From contig NZ_JANDBC010000003.1 of assembly GCF_024320785.1 (NCBI RefSeq), forward strand, positions 558,001-622,000: a stretch of DNA of 64,000 nucleotides. Direction: 5' to 3'. The translations under genes were made by a program, and so were the position numbers. The notes under the pieces are model-generated. The model saw only the letters and a list, made by a program, of their open reading frames with translations, searched no databases and was not told the DNA's origin. The stretch comes from Gracilimonas sediminicola. Its GTDB lineage: Bacteria; Bacteroidota; Rhodothermia; Balneolales; Balneolaceae. Of the stretch, positions 53,232 through 61,400 are shown piece after piece (position 1 is the first letter of the stretch; each line of letters opens with the position of its first letter).

Positions 53232-54458
53232 ATGAAATTTGAGTGGTACCTGGCGCTTCGGTATTTCAAAGGCTCGCGCAAAAGCTCGGGCTTTTTGTCG
53301 TTCATCAAGTACATGTCGATTACCGGCATTGCTGTGGGCTCGGCCGGACTCCTCATCGCCCTTTCCATTGTTCACGGATTTAAATCCACGATTAACGGGA
53401 AGATCATGGATTTTGCACCGCATATCACCGTCACCACTTTTACGGACCGACCCATCGAACGGGTAGACACCGTTTTTGCCCATCTGGACCAATATCCCGA
53501 AATCAAGAGTAAGCAGATTGTGATTCAGGGTCAGGTTATGATTCAAACACGGGATGCCGTCACCGGAACAACGCTCAAAGGTGTTGATTTAGACAGACCT
53601 TCGTTCGGGGTTGGAAAGTATATCTCTGAAGGAACTTATAACCTGGGGCAAGATTCCACCGGTATGCCCGGCATTGCAATGGGTGCCCAGCTGGCCCAGG
53701 AACTTCAGGCTGAAATTGGTTCTGTAATCACCGTTTACACTATTGAAGGCATTCCCTCTTTAATCAACTCCCCCGAAATCAAGCAATTCAGGCTGACCGG
53801 TATTTACGAAACAGGCATCGACCGCTTTGATGATGTATTTGCGATGGTGAGCCGACCCCACGCCCAACAGTTGTTCAAGTATCCACCCAATGTAGCCGAT
53901 GGTATTGAATTAAGGCTGCAGGATAATGTGGACATTTTCCCCTTCAAGGAAAAGCTGAGTGAAAGCCTCACCTTCCCTTACTACAACGAAACCATTTACA
54001 CCGTATTCGGGAATATCTTTGCATGGGTGGAACTGCAGGAAAATATGATTCCCCTGGTGATCAGCGGGATGATTATTGTAGCGGCTTTTAACCTGATTGG
54101 AGCTATCCTGATGATGGTGCTGGAGCGCACCCGCGATATCGGCGTACTGAAAACCATTGGCAGTAAGTCGAAGATCATCCGCCGGGTCTTTTTAATGGAA
54201 GGACTGATGGTCGCCGGGGTTGGACTCATCATCGGGATTGGTATATCTTTACTTTTTTGGTTCCTTCAGGCCAATTACCAGATCATCCCTCTTTCACAGG
54301 AAAACTATTACATGAGTTATGCCCCCGTTGAACCGCACCTGATGGATTTCCTGATTACAGCCGTAGTCACCCTTCTCCTCTCCGCCATCGCCTCCTGGTT
54401 CCCCGCCCGTGTAGCTGCCAATACCGATCCAGTTAAGGTTATTTCGTTCGGTCGATAA
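53232..54458 (+). CDS. LolC/LolE-type ABC transporter permease (FtsX fold)
   Basis: 408 residues with four membrane helices: one at about 22-50 (SITGIAVGSAGLLIALSIVHGF) and three near the C-terminus (about 275-300, 315-345, 372-398). A large periplasmic MacB-like domain lies between (about 50-270, with GMPGIAMGAQLAQELQAEIG). N-terminal LALRYFKGSRKSSGFLSFIKYMSITGIAVG and C-terminal LERTRDIGVLKTIGSKSKIIRRVFLMEG with WFPARVAANTDPVKVI are family hallmarks. Probable role: release of lipoproteins from the inner membrane, fitting the lipoprotein-rich window. The ATPase partner LolD is not in the window. The ATG lies 3 bp after the inverted-repeat element. Confidence 0.9.
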   Translation: MKFEWYLALRYFKGSRKSSGFLSFIKYMSITGIAVGSAGLLIALSIVHGFKSTINGKIMDFAPHITVTTFTDRPIERVDTVFAHLDQYPEIKSKQIVIQGQVMIQTRDAVTGTTLKGVDLDRPSFGVGKYISEGTYNLGQDSTGMPGIAMGAQLAQELQAEIGSVITVYTIEGIPSLINSPEIKQFRLTGIYETGIDRFDDVFAMVSRPHAQQLFKYPPNVADGIELRLQDNVDIFPFKEKLSESLTFPYYNETIYTVFGNIFAWVELQENMIPLVISGMIIVAAFNLIGAILMMVLERTRDIGVLKTIGSKSKIIRRVFLMEGLMVAGVGLIIGIGISLLFWFLQANYQIIPLSQENYYMSYAPVEPHLMDFLITAVVTLLLSAIASWFPARVAANTDPVKVISFGR

Positions 54459-54729
54459 GGGCTGGCGGAAACTTTCATTCTGACGGAGAGCATCGGAATG
54501 AGGTGAAATTCCAAGCTCCAAATTCCAATGACCAATTCTATGAAAATGAAGCATTACCAACGACCGGTTTTTGCGAGGAGCATCCAAAGCCAAACGCCGG
54601 GCTAAGTGCATAACGACGCGGCAATCTCCCTGAATCTGGCAACCAAATCATTACACAATTTCATCCCTGCTAAGCAGTAGGCTGATTGGTTCTATAAGCT
54701 CTACAGCTCGTGCCTTTATACAAACTATT

Positions 54730-54864
54730 CCGACCTCTTTTGATTTCTCCTTATCAAGGAGAAAGACGCTTTAGAAACTTGGTAGTTTGATTCATTCTCT
54801 TCTCCTTTTCTAAGCTCCGAAAAAAGTCTCCTCCTTGCGAAGGAGGAGATTTAGAGGAGGTCGG
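54730..54864. repeat. Element B copy 1, 135 bp with terminal inverted repeats
   Basis: It begins CCGACCTCTTTTGATTTCTC and ends with the near reverse complement GGAGGAGATTTAGAGGAGGTCGG-type sequence. Each arm of about 40 bp itself contains a hairpin (CTCCTTATCAAGGAG and CTCCTCCTTGCGAAGGAGGAG-type). A second copy of almost the same length lies at 57741-57876 in the same orientation. No target-site duplication was found. Confidence 0.8.
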
Positions 54865-54896
54865 GGTTTAAGGGCAGTGAATTATAATGTTTGGGT

Positions 54897-54932
54897 GAAA
54901 TCATTACCTGCGAAGAAATCATTACCTGCGAA
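54897..54932. repeat. Two tandem 18-bp direct repeats
   Basis: GAAATCATTACCTGCGAA occurs twice head to tail, followed by a shortened third unit (GAAATCTACCTG). No function seen. Confidence 0.75.
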
Positions 54933-54985
54933 GAAATCTACCTGAATAATACTACCCTTCATTAAACTTTTTATTATCCCTTGTC

Positions 54986-55005
54986 ATCCCTGCGAAAGCA
55001 GGGAT
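54986..55005. repeat. REP-like hairpin with GAAA loop
   Basis: ATCCCTGC-GAAA-GCAGGGAT. The surrounding GTCATCCCTGCGAAAGCAGG is a sequence seen often between genes in many bacteria (from memory). It lies 78 bp past the end of the NERD gene. Confidence 0.7.
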
Positions 55006-55082
55006 CTTGTTATTACCAAATAATCAAAATCTGGTCCTTTAACACCAACAGTTTTCAGGTATTCGCTGCAGCTAAAACTAAA

Positions 55083-55757
55083 TTAAGCGTTTTTTGTAAA
55101 TCGACACTTTGGATAGTTTTCACATCCTAAGAACTTGGTGTCTTTATTAGGCCCCCTCTTTGCTACTCTTTCTACAAGATTAGCTCCACAGTTTGGACAG
55201 ATAGTATTTGATCTCTTTCTTTCACGTAATGAACGTAAATGATCTTTGTTTGATAAATCCGAATTAGAAACCAGCAGGTCGAGTTTGTCAATTATCAACT
55301 TAAGATCATCATTACTGACGATAATCTCCTTGTATTGTTTAATATATTTACCCAATCCGGAATTAATCACATTTTCAGGCATTTTGGTTTTAAATTCACA
55401 ATTTCCATTAAAGAAAATTATGGTGTGAATTAGTGATTCAGGAACCAACAGGTACTTTGCAAGAACTTTTTTCTGTCTAAATGTTTGTCTTAATGGATTC
55501 TGAAACGGATAGTTTTTTCCATATATAGATTGGGTCCATTTTGGCTGTTGTTCAGATCCAAAAATCCATCCTTTTTTATTCTTCGTCTCTACAATGAAAA
55601 GACCATATTTTGATATAATGATGTGATCAATCTGTGTGGTTCCGTTTTTACTTGGAATGATAACATTATGGTATCTTTGATAAGCTTCATTATCTAGAAA
55701 CAACCATATATTAAAAGCGGTCTTTTTTTCTCCAAACCATCCTTTTAGAAAGCTCAT
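55083..55757 (-). CDS. NERD-domain protein with C-terminal topoisomerase-type zinc ribbon
   Basis: 224 residues. NERD domain (about 15-125) has NVIIPSKNGTTQIDHIIISKYGLF and IVETKNKKGWIFG: D44, E57 and K59 fit a nuclease-like D..ExK centre. A C-terminal zinc ribbon (Cys187, Cys190, Cys212, Cys218) resembles the C4 finger of topoisomerase I. NERD proteins with such fingers occur in many bacteria and are suspected DNA-processing enzymes. The gene is AT-rich compared with neighbours and lies 23 bp after an unknown AT-rich gene, both between copies of element B, which suggests transfer. Activity is not proven. Confidence 0.88.
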   Translation of the reverse strand: MSFLKGWFGEKKTAFNIWLFLDNEAYQRYHNVIIPSKNGTTQIDHIIISKYGLFIVETKNKKGWIFGSEQQPKWTQSIYGKNYPFQNPLRQTFRQKKVLAKYLLVPESLIHTIIFFNGNCEFKTKMPENVINSGLGKYIKQYKEIIVSNDDLKLIIDKLDLLVSNSDLSNKDHLRSLRERKRSNTICPNCGANLVERVAKRGPNKDTKFLGCENYPKCRFTKNA

Positions 55758-55780
55758 AAACTTTAAAACATTTTATGAGG

Positions 55781-56569
55781 TTAATTGTTTTTGATAATGA
55801 ACGACCTGGTTAGCTCAAAAACTTTGCTTAAAAATTTAGTAGTCCAAATTATATATTCAATTCCACCTTGGTACATCTCAATTTTGTTAGAAGAATAGTT
55901 AATTCCTCCTTTACCATCCTCTTTTACAGTACCAAAATGAAAAGGTAACATTTCAATCGACCCATGAGAAATTGGGTGAAGTACGTGCTTTACTTGAGTT
56001 GAAAGCCAAGTTGTGTCCTTTGGGCTTAGCGGTAAACATTTCCTTAGAAATTCTAAATATGGAGGTAGTAGTATATTTCCCTTGATAATAGGGTCTACCC
56101 GCTGAAATTTACTCCCCATTTTTTTATAACTAGATTTGTATAAATCCCAAAAATCAGAATTAGGATTATCATTAATTTTTTTAATTAAATTATTTTTTTC
56201 TGAGAGATACTCTAAAAGGTCTTTCTTAGGAATACTTAGAAAAATTGCTACAGCAGAAAATTCATGAATAAGTCTACACTGCCTATAAATAGCTGGGACA
56301 TTACCAGTTGTTAAAAGGTGGTATGCGCTTTCAATTTCGCATGACGCATTGAGTATACAAATTGCTATCTGGCTCTGTTTTTCTCGGGAACTAATTATAC
56401 TGTTTAAACTTGGTTCGTCGACTTGCATGTGAAATAAGTAATCAGCAATGTCTTGTGATAACTCTTTTATTTTATCATAACCTATTGCTTCTTCAATCTG
56501 TTTTATTCTTTTATCAATTGATAGAAACCCCTTTTCAATATTCTCTGCTTTATTTAAATATTCTCTCAT
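55781..56569 (-). CDS. Unknown helical protein, possible DUF5677/HEPN-like
   Basis: 262 residues, AT-rich coding, almost wholly helical by eye. I do not recognise it with confidence. The helix AIYRQCRLIHEFSAVAIFL resembles the R-rich helix of DUF5677 proteins and contains R-x5-H, the spacing of the HEPN RNase motif. A second His-rich segment lies at HVLHPISHGSIEMLPFHFG. No signal peptide or membrane segment. It ends 23 bp before the NERD gene and starts at ATG 56569, so the two form an operon. A role in defence or RNA/DNA processing is speculative; the AT-rich composition suggests acquisition from elsewhere. Confidence 0.7.
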   Translation of the reverse strand: MREYLNKAENIEKGFLSIDKRIKQIEEAIGYDKIKELSQDIADYLFHMQVDEPSLNSIISSREKQSQIAICILNASCEIESAYHLLTTGNVPAIYRQCRLIHEFSAVAIFLSIPKKDLLEYLSEKNNLIKKINDNPNSDFWDLYKSSYKKMGSKFQRVDPIIKGNILLPPYLEFLRKCLPLSPKDTTWLSTQVKHVLHPISHGSIEMLPFHFGTVKEDGKGGINYSSNKIEMYQGGIEYIIWTTKFLSKVFELTRSFIIKNN

Positions 56570-56719
56570 GCTGTTATTTTAAATTTGAGAATGAAGTATA
56601 ATTGATCAGTGTTATTTCTCTCCTAAAATATTTCTTTGACCATTAAATTCAAGTTTAAACATTAAAAACACTAGATTAGATGGAAAATGTTTAATAAAAC
56701 CTTTCAAATATTTTAGTAA

Positions 56720-57709
56720 ATGGACCCCGTCACCCACGGACTTATCGGTGCCACCGCTTCGCAGTCGTATGCGGATAAACGAAGTTTTCGGGCGGCGGCT
56801 TTTACCGGGGTGGCATCGGCCATGCTCGCCGATCTGGATGTGTTTCTTGGCAGTGCTTCCGATCCGCTGTTAAACCTGGAGCTGCATCGGCAGTTTACCC
56901 ATTCAATCGTGTTTATTCCGGTTGGAGCGCTGATCGCCACCCTCCTGCTTTGGTGGTTCGTTAAGAAATATCTCACGGTTAAAGAAACTTACCTGTTCAG
57001 TTTAGCCGGTTACACAACTGCCGGCATAACGGATGTCTTCACCAGCTACGGCGTGCTCCTCTTCTGGCCCTTCACCGATACCCGTGTTTCCCTGGATATC
57101 ATCTCCGTCTTTGATCCCCTATTTACCTTTGGGGTTATCCTATTCACCGGAATGGCCTTCTACAAACGAAAGCAGCTCTTCGCCTGGCTTTCCCTGGGGT
57201 GGATAGCCTTCTACCTCCTCTTTGGATTTACCCAGCAACGGAAAGCGGCAGAGGTTGCCCGAAAAATAGCCGAAGATGCAAGCCACGAGATTCATCAGCT
57301 GATCGTAAAACCCACCATTGCCAACAACTGGCTGTGGAGCATTCGTTATACAGCTAACGACAGCTTGCATGCAGCCGGCGTAAAACTCATTCCTTTTTCT
57401 GATCCCGTGATTTACAATGGCGAAAGCACTCCAGTTTTGGATTGGGAATCAGCATTCGAGACATACGAAGGAACTACTTTGTACTACGATATTGAACGCT
57501 TTTCGGAGCTCTCGGATGGCATACTGATCCGTCACCCCAGCCATGAACAAGTTATAGGTGACGGCCGTTATTCCATGCTCCCAATCACCCTTTCTCCGCT
57601 CTGGGGTATTGAGGTTGATACGACCAAACCCAATCAGCATGTGCAGTTCGGGACGTACCGGGATACGGGTGAAGAGGTTAGGGAGTCTTTTTTAGAGATG
57701 TTGTTTTAG
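56720..57709 (+). CDS. YdjM/LexA-binding-type membrane metal-dependent hydrolase
   Basis: 329 residues. N-terminal MDPVTHGLIGATASQSYA (His6), ASAMLADLDVF (Asp38, Asp40) and HRQFTHSIVFIPVGALIA (His56, His61) are the conserved metal-site motifs of the YdjM group. Three to four membrane helices follow up to about 165, then a soluble C-terminal domain. E. coli YdjM belongs to this family; its reaction is unknown. The base composition is like the core genome, unlike the AT-rich pair next door, but the gene lies in the same segment between element B copies. It starts at ATG 56720 without a clear Shine-Dalgarno. Confidence 0.87.
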   Translation: MDPVTHGLIGATASQSYADKRSFRAAAFTGVASAMLADLDVFLGSASDPLLNLELHRQFTHSIVFIPVGALIATLLLWWFVKKYLTVKETYLFSLAGYTTAGITDVFTSYGVLLFWPFTDTRVSLDIISVFDPLFTFGVILFTGMAFYKRKQLFAWLSLGWIAFYLLFGFTQQRKAAEVARKIAEDASHEIHQLIVKPTIANNWLWSIRYTANDSLHAAGVKLIPFSDPVIYNGESTPVLDWESAFETYEGTTLYYDIERFSELSDGILIRHPSHEQVIGDGRYSMLPITLSPLWGIEVDTTKPNQHVQFGTYRDTGEEVRESFLEMLF

Positions 57710-57740
57710 AATCGTATTTCTGAATTTTATTCCAGCATTT

Positions 57741-57876
57741 CCGACCTCTTTTGTTTTCTCCTTATTAAGGAGAAAGACGCGTTGAAATGCTTCTTTGCTT
57801 AAATCTAATATCGTAATCTTTTATGAAGCACGGAAAAGTCTCCTCCTTGCGAAGGAGGAGATTTAGTGGAGGTCGG
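57741..57876. repeat. Element B copy 2, 136 bp with terminal inverted repeats
   Basis: Same orientation and nearly the same length as 54730-54864; the ends (CCGACCTCTTTTGTTTTCTC and GAGGTCGG) and the CTCCTCCTTGCGAAGGAGG hairpin are conserved while the middle has diverged. The pair brackets 2.9 kb including the NERD, unknown and YdjM genes. Confidence 0.8.
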
Positions 57877-58141
57877 AGGTTGCAATCATCCATCAAGCCA
57901 TTTCCACCTAACGACCCACCCCGGCCCTCCCTATTGCGCTGCGCTTATATGGAGGGAGCGCTTAATTAAAGAGTATTCCCATAACCTATATCTTTCTCCC
58001 CACACCAACTCTCACCAACGAGTCCTCTTTCCCTGCGGCCCCAGCTTAGGATTGGATGTCATACAGGCTCGCCGGAGGGAGAGAGACAGAGAGAGGGTCC
58101 TGCCGGAAATGCCTTGATTAAGGAATTGACACAAACAAAAA

Positions 58142-58173
58142 AACCCACCCCGACAATTAAGCCGGGGTGGGTT
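58142..58173 (-). terminator. Intrinsic terminator of the flagellin gene
   Basis: AACCCACCCCG (58142-58152) pairs perfectly with CGGGGTGGGTT (58163-58173) over a 10-nt loop. Read on the minus strand the stem runs into seven U. It lies 31 bp past the flagellin stop. Confidence 0.9.
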
Positions 58174-58204
58174 GGAATCAATAGATTCGCTGGATTACTG
58201 AATA

Positions 58205-59164
58205 TTATCCGAGGAATCCAAGCACAGACTGTGGTCCCATGTTAGCTTGCGCCAGGGATGAAGTCGCTGTCTGTTGCAAAATCTGCAGTTTTACAGACTT
58301 ACTTTGTTCTTTCGCAAAGTCAGTATCCATGATACGTGACTTGGCAGATTCGTTTGCGCTGATCGACTCAGAAAGGGTCTCTTCACGTACAGAAAGAGAA
58401 GACTGAGTGATACCAATGTCGTTCACTCGGTTCGACATTTCGTCAATCGCACTGTCAACCGCGCTCAGGAAGCTACGGAAGTCAGTAGATGTAGCTGATG
58501 CGTTGAATGTAAGAGCACCTTGTCCACTGGTTGTAGCCGCAGTAGCTGAGATACCTGCACCTGCAGCAACACCACCACCGGCAGTTGTTGTAGCACCCAG
58601 AGAAGCGTCTCCACCGGAAGCAAACAGCTCACCAACGTTTACAGCGTCAATGGAAGTACTGATGGTATCAGAAGCACGCTCACCTACCTGGAAGGTAAGA
58701 TCAAGTGATCCGGACATGTCATCGGTAGCACCGTTCAGCAGGTCAAAGTCCTGGAATACGGTTTGGTTAGCGATTTCGTTGATATCGTCGCCCAGAGCTT
58801 TGATCTGGTCGCCGATGTAGCCACGCTCGGTGTCGCCTAACGTGTCGTTAGCAGCCTGTGTAGCCAGGCCTTTCATCTCAACGAGGCTGTCCATAATGGT
58901 GTCGAAGCTGGACTCTGCAATATCCAATACCGACTTGGCATCGCCTACGTTCTGAAGAGATTGCTCCAGTCCGGCTGTTCTACTTTTCAATTTGGTTGCA
59001 ATCGAGTATCCGGCAGCGTTGTCTTCTGCTCTGTTGATTTTAAGACCGGTTGACATACGCATACGGCTGTCGGCCAGGTCTCGGTTTACTCGGTTCAGTG
59101 ATAACTGTGAGTCTAACGATTGAACGTTAGTATTTACTCTGTTTAGATCTCCAAAACTTGCCAT
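58205..59164 (-). CDS. fliC: Flagellin
   Basis: 319 residues. The N-terminal D0/D1 helices (NTNVQSLDSQLSLNRVNRDLADSRMRMSTGLKINRAEDNAAGYSIATKL, about 10-60) and C-terminal D1/D0 (SVREETLSESISANESAKSRIMDTDFAKEQSKSVKLQILQQTATSSLAQANMGPQSVLGFLG) are typical. The middle (about 150-230) is short, alanine-, glycine- and threonine-rich (ASLGATTTAGGGVAAGAG), a plausible O-glycosylated surface. The good Shine-Dalgarno AAGGTGA lies six bases before the ATG. It forms the flagellar filament outside the cell. A sigma-28-like promoter and a strong terminator frame it as a single-gene unit. A sugar-modification operon lies just upstream on the same strand. Confidence 0.96.
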   Translation of the reverse strand: MASFGDLNRVNTNVQSLDSQLSLNRVNRDLADSRMRMSTGLKINRAEDNAAGYSIATKLKSRTAGLEQSLQNVGDAKSVLDIAESSFDTIMDSLVEMKGLATQAANDTLGDTERGYIGDQIKALGDDINEIANQTVFQDFDLLNGATDDMSGSLDLTFQVGERASDTISTSIDAVNVGELFASGGDASLGATTTAGGGVAAGAGISATAATTSGQGALTFNASATSTDFRSFLSAVDSAIDEMSNRVNDIGITQSSLSVREETLSESISANESAKSRIMDTDFAKEQSKSVKLQILQQTATSSLAQANMGPQSVLGFLG

Positions 59165-59220
59165 GATATTTCACCTTTTGTTTAATTAAAGTTTCTTATG
59201 AGTTGCTTTGGTTACTCAAG

Positions 59221-59246
59221 TTATCGTGGGTGAAATAGCGTTCTTA
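59221..59246 (-). promoter_or_regulatory. Candidate sigma-28 (FliA) promoter for flagellin
   Basis: Read on the minus strand, TAAGAACG (59246-59239), a 10-nt spacer, then CACGATAA (59228-59221). The consensus is TAAAGTTT-N11-GCCGATAA; the -10 half matches six of eight, the -35 half less well. It lies about 57 bp before the flagellin ATG. Confidence 0.45.
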
Positions 59247-59279
59247 AATCTTACCTTAAATATTTTTATTGAACAAAAA

Positions 59280-59299
59280 AAGAGCCCCTAAAGGCTCTT
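59280..59299 (-). terminator. Intrinsic terminator between the glycosylation operon and flagellin
   Basis: AAGAGCC (59280-59286) and GGCTCTT (59293-59299) with a 6-nt loop; on the minus strand the stem is followed by seven U. It should end the transcript of the four upstream genes, leaving flagellin with its own promoter. Confidence 0.85.
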
Positions 59300-59379
59300 A
59301 ATGACTAAAAATCAAGAAATATTTAAGAGAAATGGAAATGAAACTTCATCAACAGTGCGTTTTTGTGAGCGTGAAATTC

Positions 59380-60591
59380 CTATACCGCCTGATCAGCAAC
59401 GGACCGGGCAACTGCAACCGGAAGAGGGGGTTGGATTTCCACCCTTCGGAAATTGTTTATGGCATCTATAATATAGTCCTGTTCTTCAACGGTCAGTTCG
59501 TAATAGAAAGGAAGCCGAACAAGATTATGGGAATAAAGATCAGTATAGGGCAACGTTCTTCCGTCATGCCTATCCTGAAAGAACTTAGATGTATGTAGAG
59601 GCTGATAGTGAAAAACGCTTAAAACATCCCGCTCTTTTAAATAAGCGATCAGTTCATCCCGCTGACGGCGATTTCTACAGACCAGGTAATACATATGTCC
59701 GTTATTGGTGGCATAACCGGGAATACCCGGCTGACGAATTCCCAGTCTCTTGCACACACCTTCCAATCCTTTTTGATATCGGTTCCAAATACACATTCTC
59801 TTTTGCTGAATCCGAATCAGGTTCATCAACTGGGCATATAGAAAAGCAGCATTCAGTTCTGAAGGCAAGAACGAAGAACCGATATCTACCCAGCCGTATT
59901 TATCCACTTCACCCCTGAAGAATGCCGTTCGGTTGGTTCCCTTCTCCCAAATGATTTCTGCACGTTCGGCAAATCGGTCATCGTTTATGGTCAGCATCCC
60001 TCCTTCACCCGCTATTATGTTTTTTGTTTCATGAAATGAAAATGTCCCTAAATGTGCAATTGAGCCCAGCGGACTCCGGATTCCATCCGCATGCTCATAA
60101 TAACTGTTGATGGCCTGGGCAGCATCTTCAACTACAAACAGGTTGTGCCGGTTTGCGATGTCCATCACCTTATCCATATCACAAGCTACACCGGCATAGT
60201 GAACCACCACAATAGCCTTCGTTTTTTCAGTGATCAGCTCTTCAATCTTATCTTCATCTATTCCGGGGTGGTCTTTTCTGGAATCCACAAACCGAATAAC
60301 AGCCCCTCGCAATACAAAAGCATTAGCTGTGGAAACAAAAGTATAGGACGGGATGATGATTTCATCCCCCGGTTCCACATCTAAAAGAATAGCGGCCATT
60401 TCAAGAGCATCTGTACATGAAGTGGTGAGCAGACATTTCTTAAACCCAAACTGTCGCTCAAAAAACCGATGAATCTTCTGAGTGTACTTTCCATTCCCGG
60501 AAATCTTCCCATAATCTACCGCATCCTGAATGTATTCAAGTTCGTTGCCGGTTATGAACGGTTTGTTGAAAGGAATTTTGTAGTTACTCAT
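59380..60591 (-). CDS. WecE/RffA-like sugar aminotransferase (DegT/DnrJ/EryC1/StrS family)
   Basis: 403 residues from ATG 60591, whose first codons overlap the end of the acyltransferase gene by 8 bp. PLP lysine K190 (FSFHETKNI), D156 in VVEDAAQA, and IPFNKPFITGNELEYIQDAV, SCTDALEMAAILL, IIIPSYTFVSTANAFVLRG match the WecE (TDP-4-keto-6-deoxy-glucose aminotransferase) branch, making TDP-Fuc4N. The neighbouring genes fit: an acyltransferase to make Fuc4NAc and a GT56-like transferase to use it. The C-terminal 15 residues are a short Ala/Val-rich tail. The gene is the last of the operon. Confidence 0.9.
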   Translation of the reverse strand: MSNYKIPFNKPFITGNELEYIQDAVDYGKISGNGKYTQKIHRFFERQFGFKKCLLTTSCTDALEMAAILLDVEPGDEIIIPSYTFVSTANAFVLRGAVIRFVDSRKDHPGIDEDKIEELITEKTKAIVVVHYAGVACDMDKVMDIANRHNLFVVEDAAQAINSYYEHADGIRSPLGSIAHLGTFSFHETKNIIAGEGGMLTINDDRFAERAEIIWEKGTNRTAFFRGEVDKYGWVDIGSSFLPSELNAAFLYAQLMNLIRIQQKRMCIWNRYQKGLEGVCKRLGIRQPGIPGYATNNGHMYYLVCRNRRQRDELIAYLKERDVLSVFHYQPLHTSKFFQDRHDGRTLPYTDLYSHNLVRLPFYYELTVEEQDYIIDAINNFRRVEIQPPLPVAVARSVADQAV

Positions 60592-61399
60592 AGGGCACAA
60601 ATTTTCCTTTTTCAGGAAGCAGATACTTCATGAATTGTACTTCATTTGTGGAGCGCTTTTTGGTATAGGTTCTGGAAGCCACATCGAAGTAGCTGACGTC
60701 GTCATCGAAATTGAATTCCGTAATGTTGCTTACCACCTTAACCTTCTGTGCTGATATTCCGGCCTCTTTCATGTGCATGTTCATTTTCTCCATCTTTTCA
60801 TCGAGACTCACTTCTTCAAATTGCGGACCAATTTTCTCTGAAAGAGAACGAGCCGGAGAGCCCGCATAAATTTGGTTGTACTCCATGTTCTTAGTCACCA
60901 CCGAGCCAACCATCGCCATCGATTTATCTTCAGCTTTGATGGGGGAAACAATACAGTGGCCCACAAACCAAACATCGTTACCTACCATCAGGGAGCTTTC
61001 ACTAAAAAACCGGCAGCCTTCCAGGGTATCTCCATACTTAATGTGCGACCAAAGCTGAGAGTGTGCCCCTATCCCACAGTTATTACCAATGGTCGTCCCA
61101 CCAATACTATCGATGATAGAATACTGCCCGACCCAGGCGTTATGCCCTATAACACAGGGTTTGTAGCCATGCACATTGGTGTTGTGATGAATTTTGGAGT
61201 AATCCCCCAGCTCAAAGTGATCACAGATAATTTGCACGTTCTTGCCGATGTAGCAGTTCTCCCCAATTTTGATGGTTGTGGACGGTCCGTTCAAACCCCT
61301 AATCACTGCCGACTCTTCTATAACCGTACCTTCTCCAACTTCGATTTCAACGGCATCGATATTCGGGTAGGTTGCGGTTGCTTGTACTATTGATTCCAT
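60584..61399 (-). CDS. Left-handed beta-helix (hexapeptide) acyltransferase
   Basis: 271 residues. Hexapeptide turns run from about 20 to 190 (VEIEVGEGTVIEESAVIRG, TIKIGENCYIGKNVQIICD, IGHNAWVGQYSIIDSIGGTTIGNNCGIGAHSQL, MVGNDVWFVGHCIVS). A C-terminal helical tail ends KFVPYE. Such folds acetylate or acylate amino sugars. Between a WecE-like aminotransferase and a GT56-like transferase it is the likely N-acylase of TDP-Fuc4N or a similar 4-amino sugar, though the usual WecD (GNAT fold) is replaced. The start ATG lies 1 bp after the previous stop; overlap with the aminotransferase shows translational coupling. Confidence 0.85.
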   Translation of the reverse strand: MESIVQATATYPNIDAVEIEVGEGTVIEESAVIRGLNGPSTTIKIGENCYIGKNVQIICDHFELGDYSKIHHNTNVHGYKPCVIGHNAWVGQYSIIDSIGGTTIGNNCGIGAHSQLWSHIKYGDTLEGCRFFSESSLMVGNDVWFVGHCIVSPIKAEDKSMAMVGSVVTKNMEYNQIYAGSPARSLSEKIGPQFEEVSLDEKMEKMNMHMKEAGISAQKVKVVSNITEFNFDDDVSYFDVASRTYTKKRSTNEVQFMKYLLPEKGKFVPYE

Positions 61400-61400
61400 C

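Larger units (their letters stand above)
54459..55082. other. Repeat-rich intergenic stretch, 624 bp
   Basis: No supportable gene. The segment is a mosaic: degenerate pieces resembling common extragenic repeats of the TCATTCTGA and GCGACGCGGCAATCTCC types (54474-54640); element B copy 1 (54730-54864); a direct repeat of GAAATCATTACCTGCGAA (54897-54914 and 54915-54932 plus a partial third); and a REP-like hairpin with GAAA loop at 54986-55005. Each is listed separately where clear. Confidence 0.7.
57710..58204. other. Repeat-rich intergenic stretch, 495 bp
   Basis: No supportable gene. It holds element B copy 2 (57741-57876), a CCCTCC/GGAGGG dyad (57925-57930 with 57951-57956), a region of short purine-rich runs (58070-58100), and the flagellin terminator (58142-58173). 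Small open frames here lack a start signal and coding character. Confidence 0.65.

Noticed and set aside
58007-58120. Possible small gene ahead of the flagellin terminator
   Set aside because: No ribosome-binding site and low-complexity purine runs; not distinguishable from degenerate repeat sequence.
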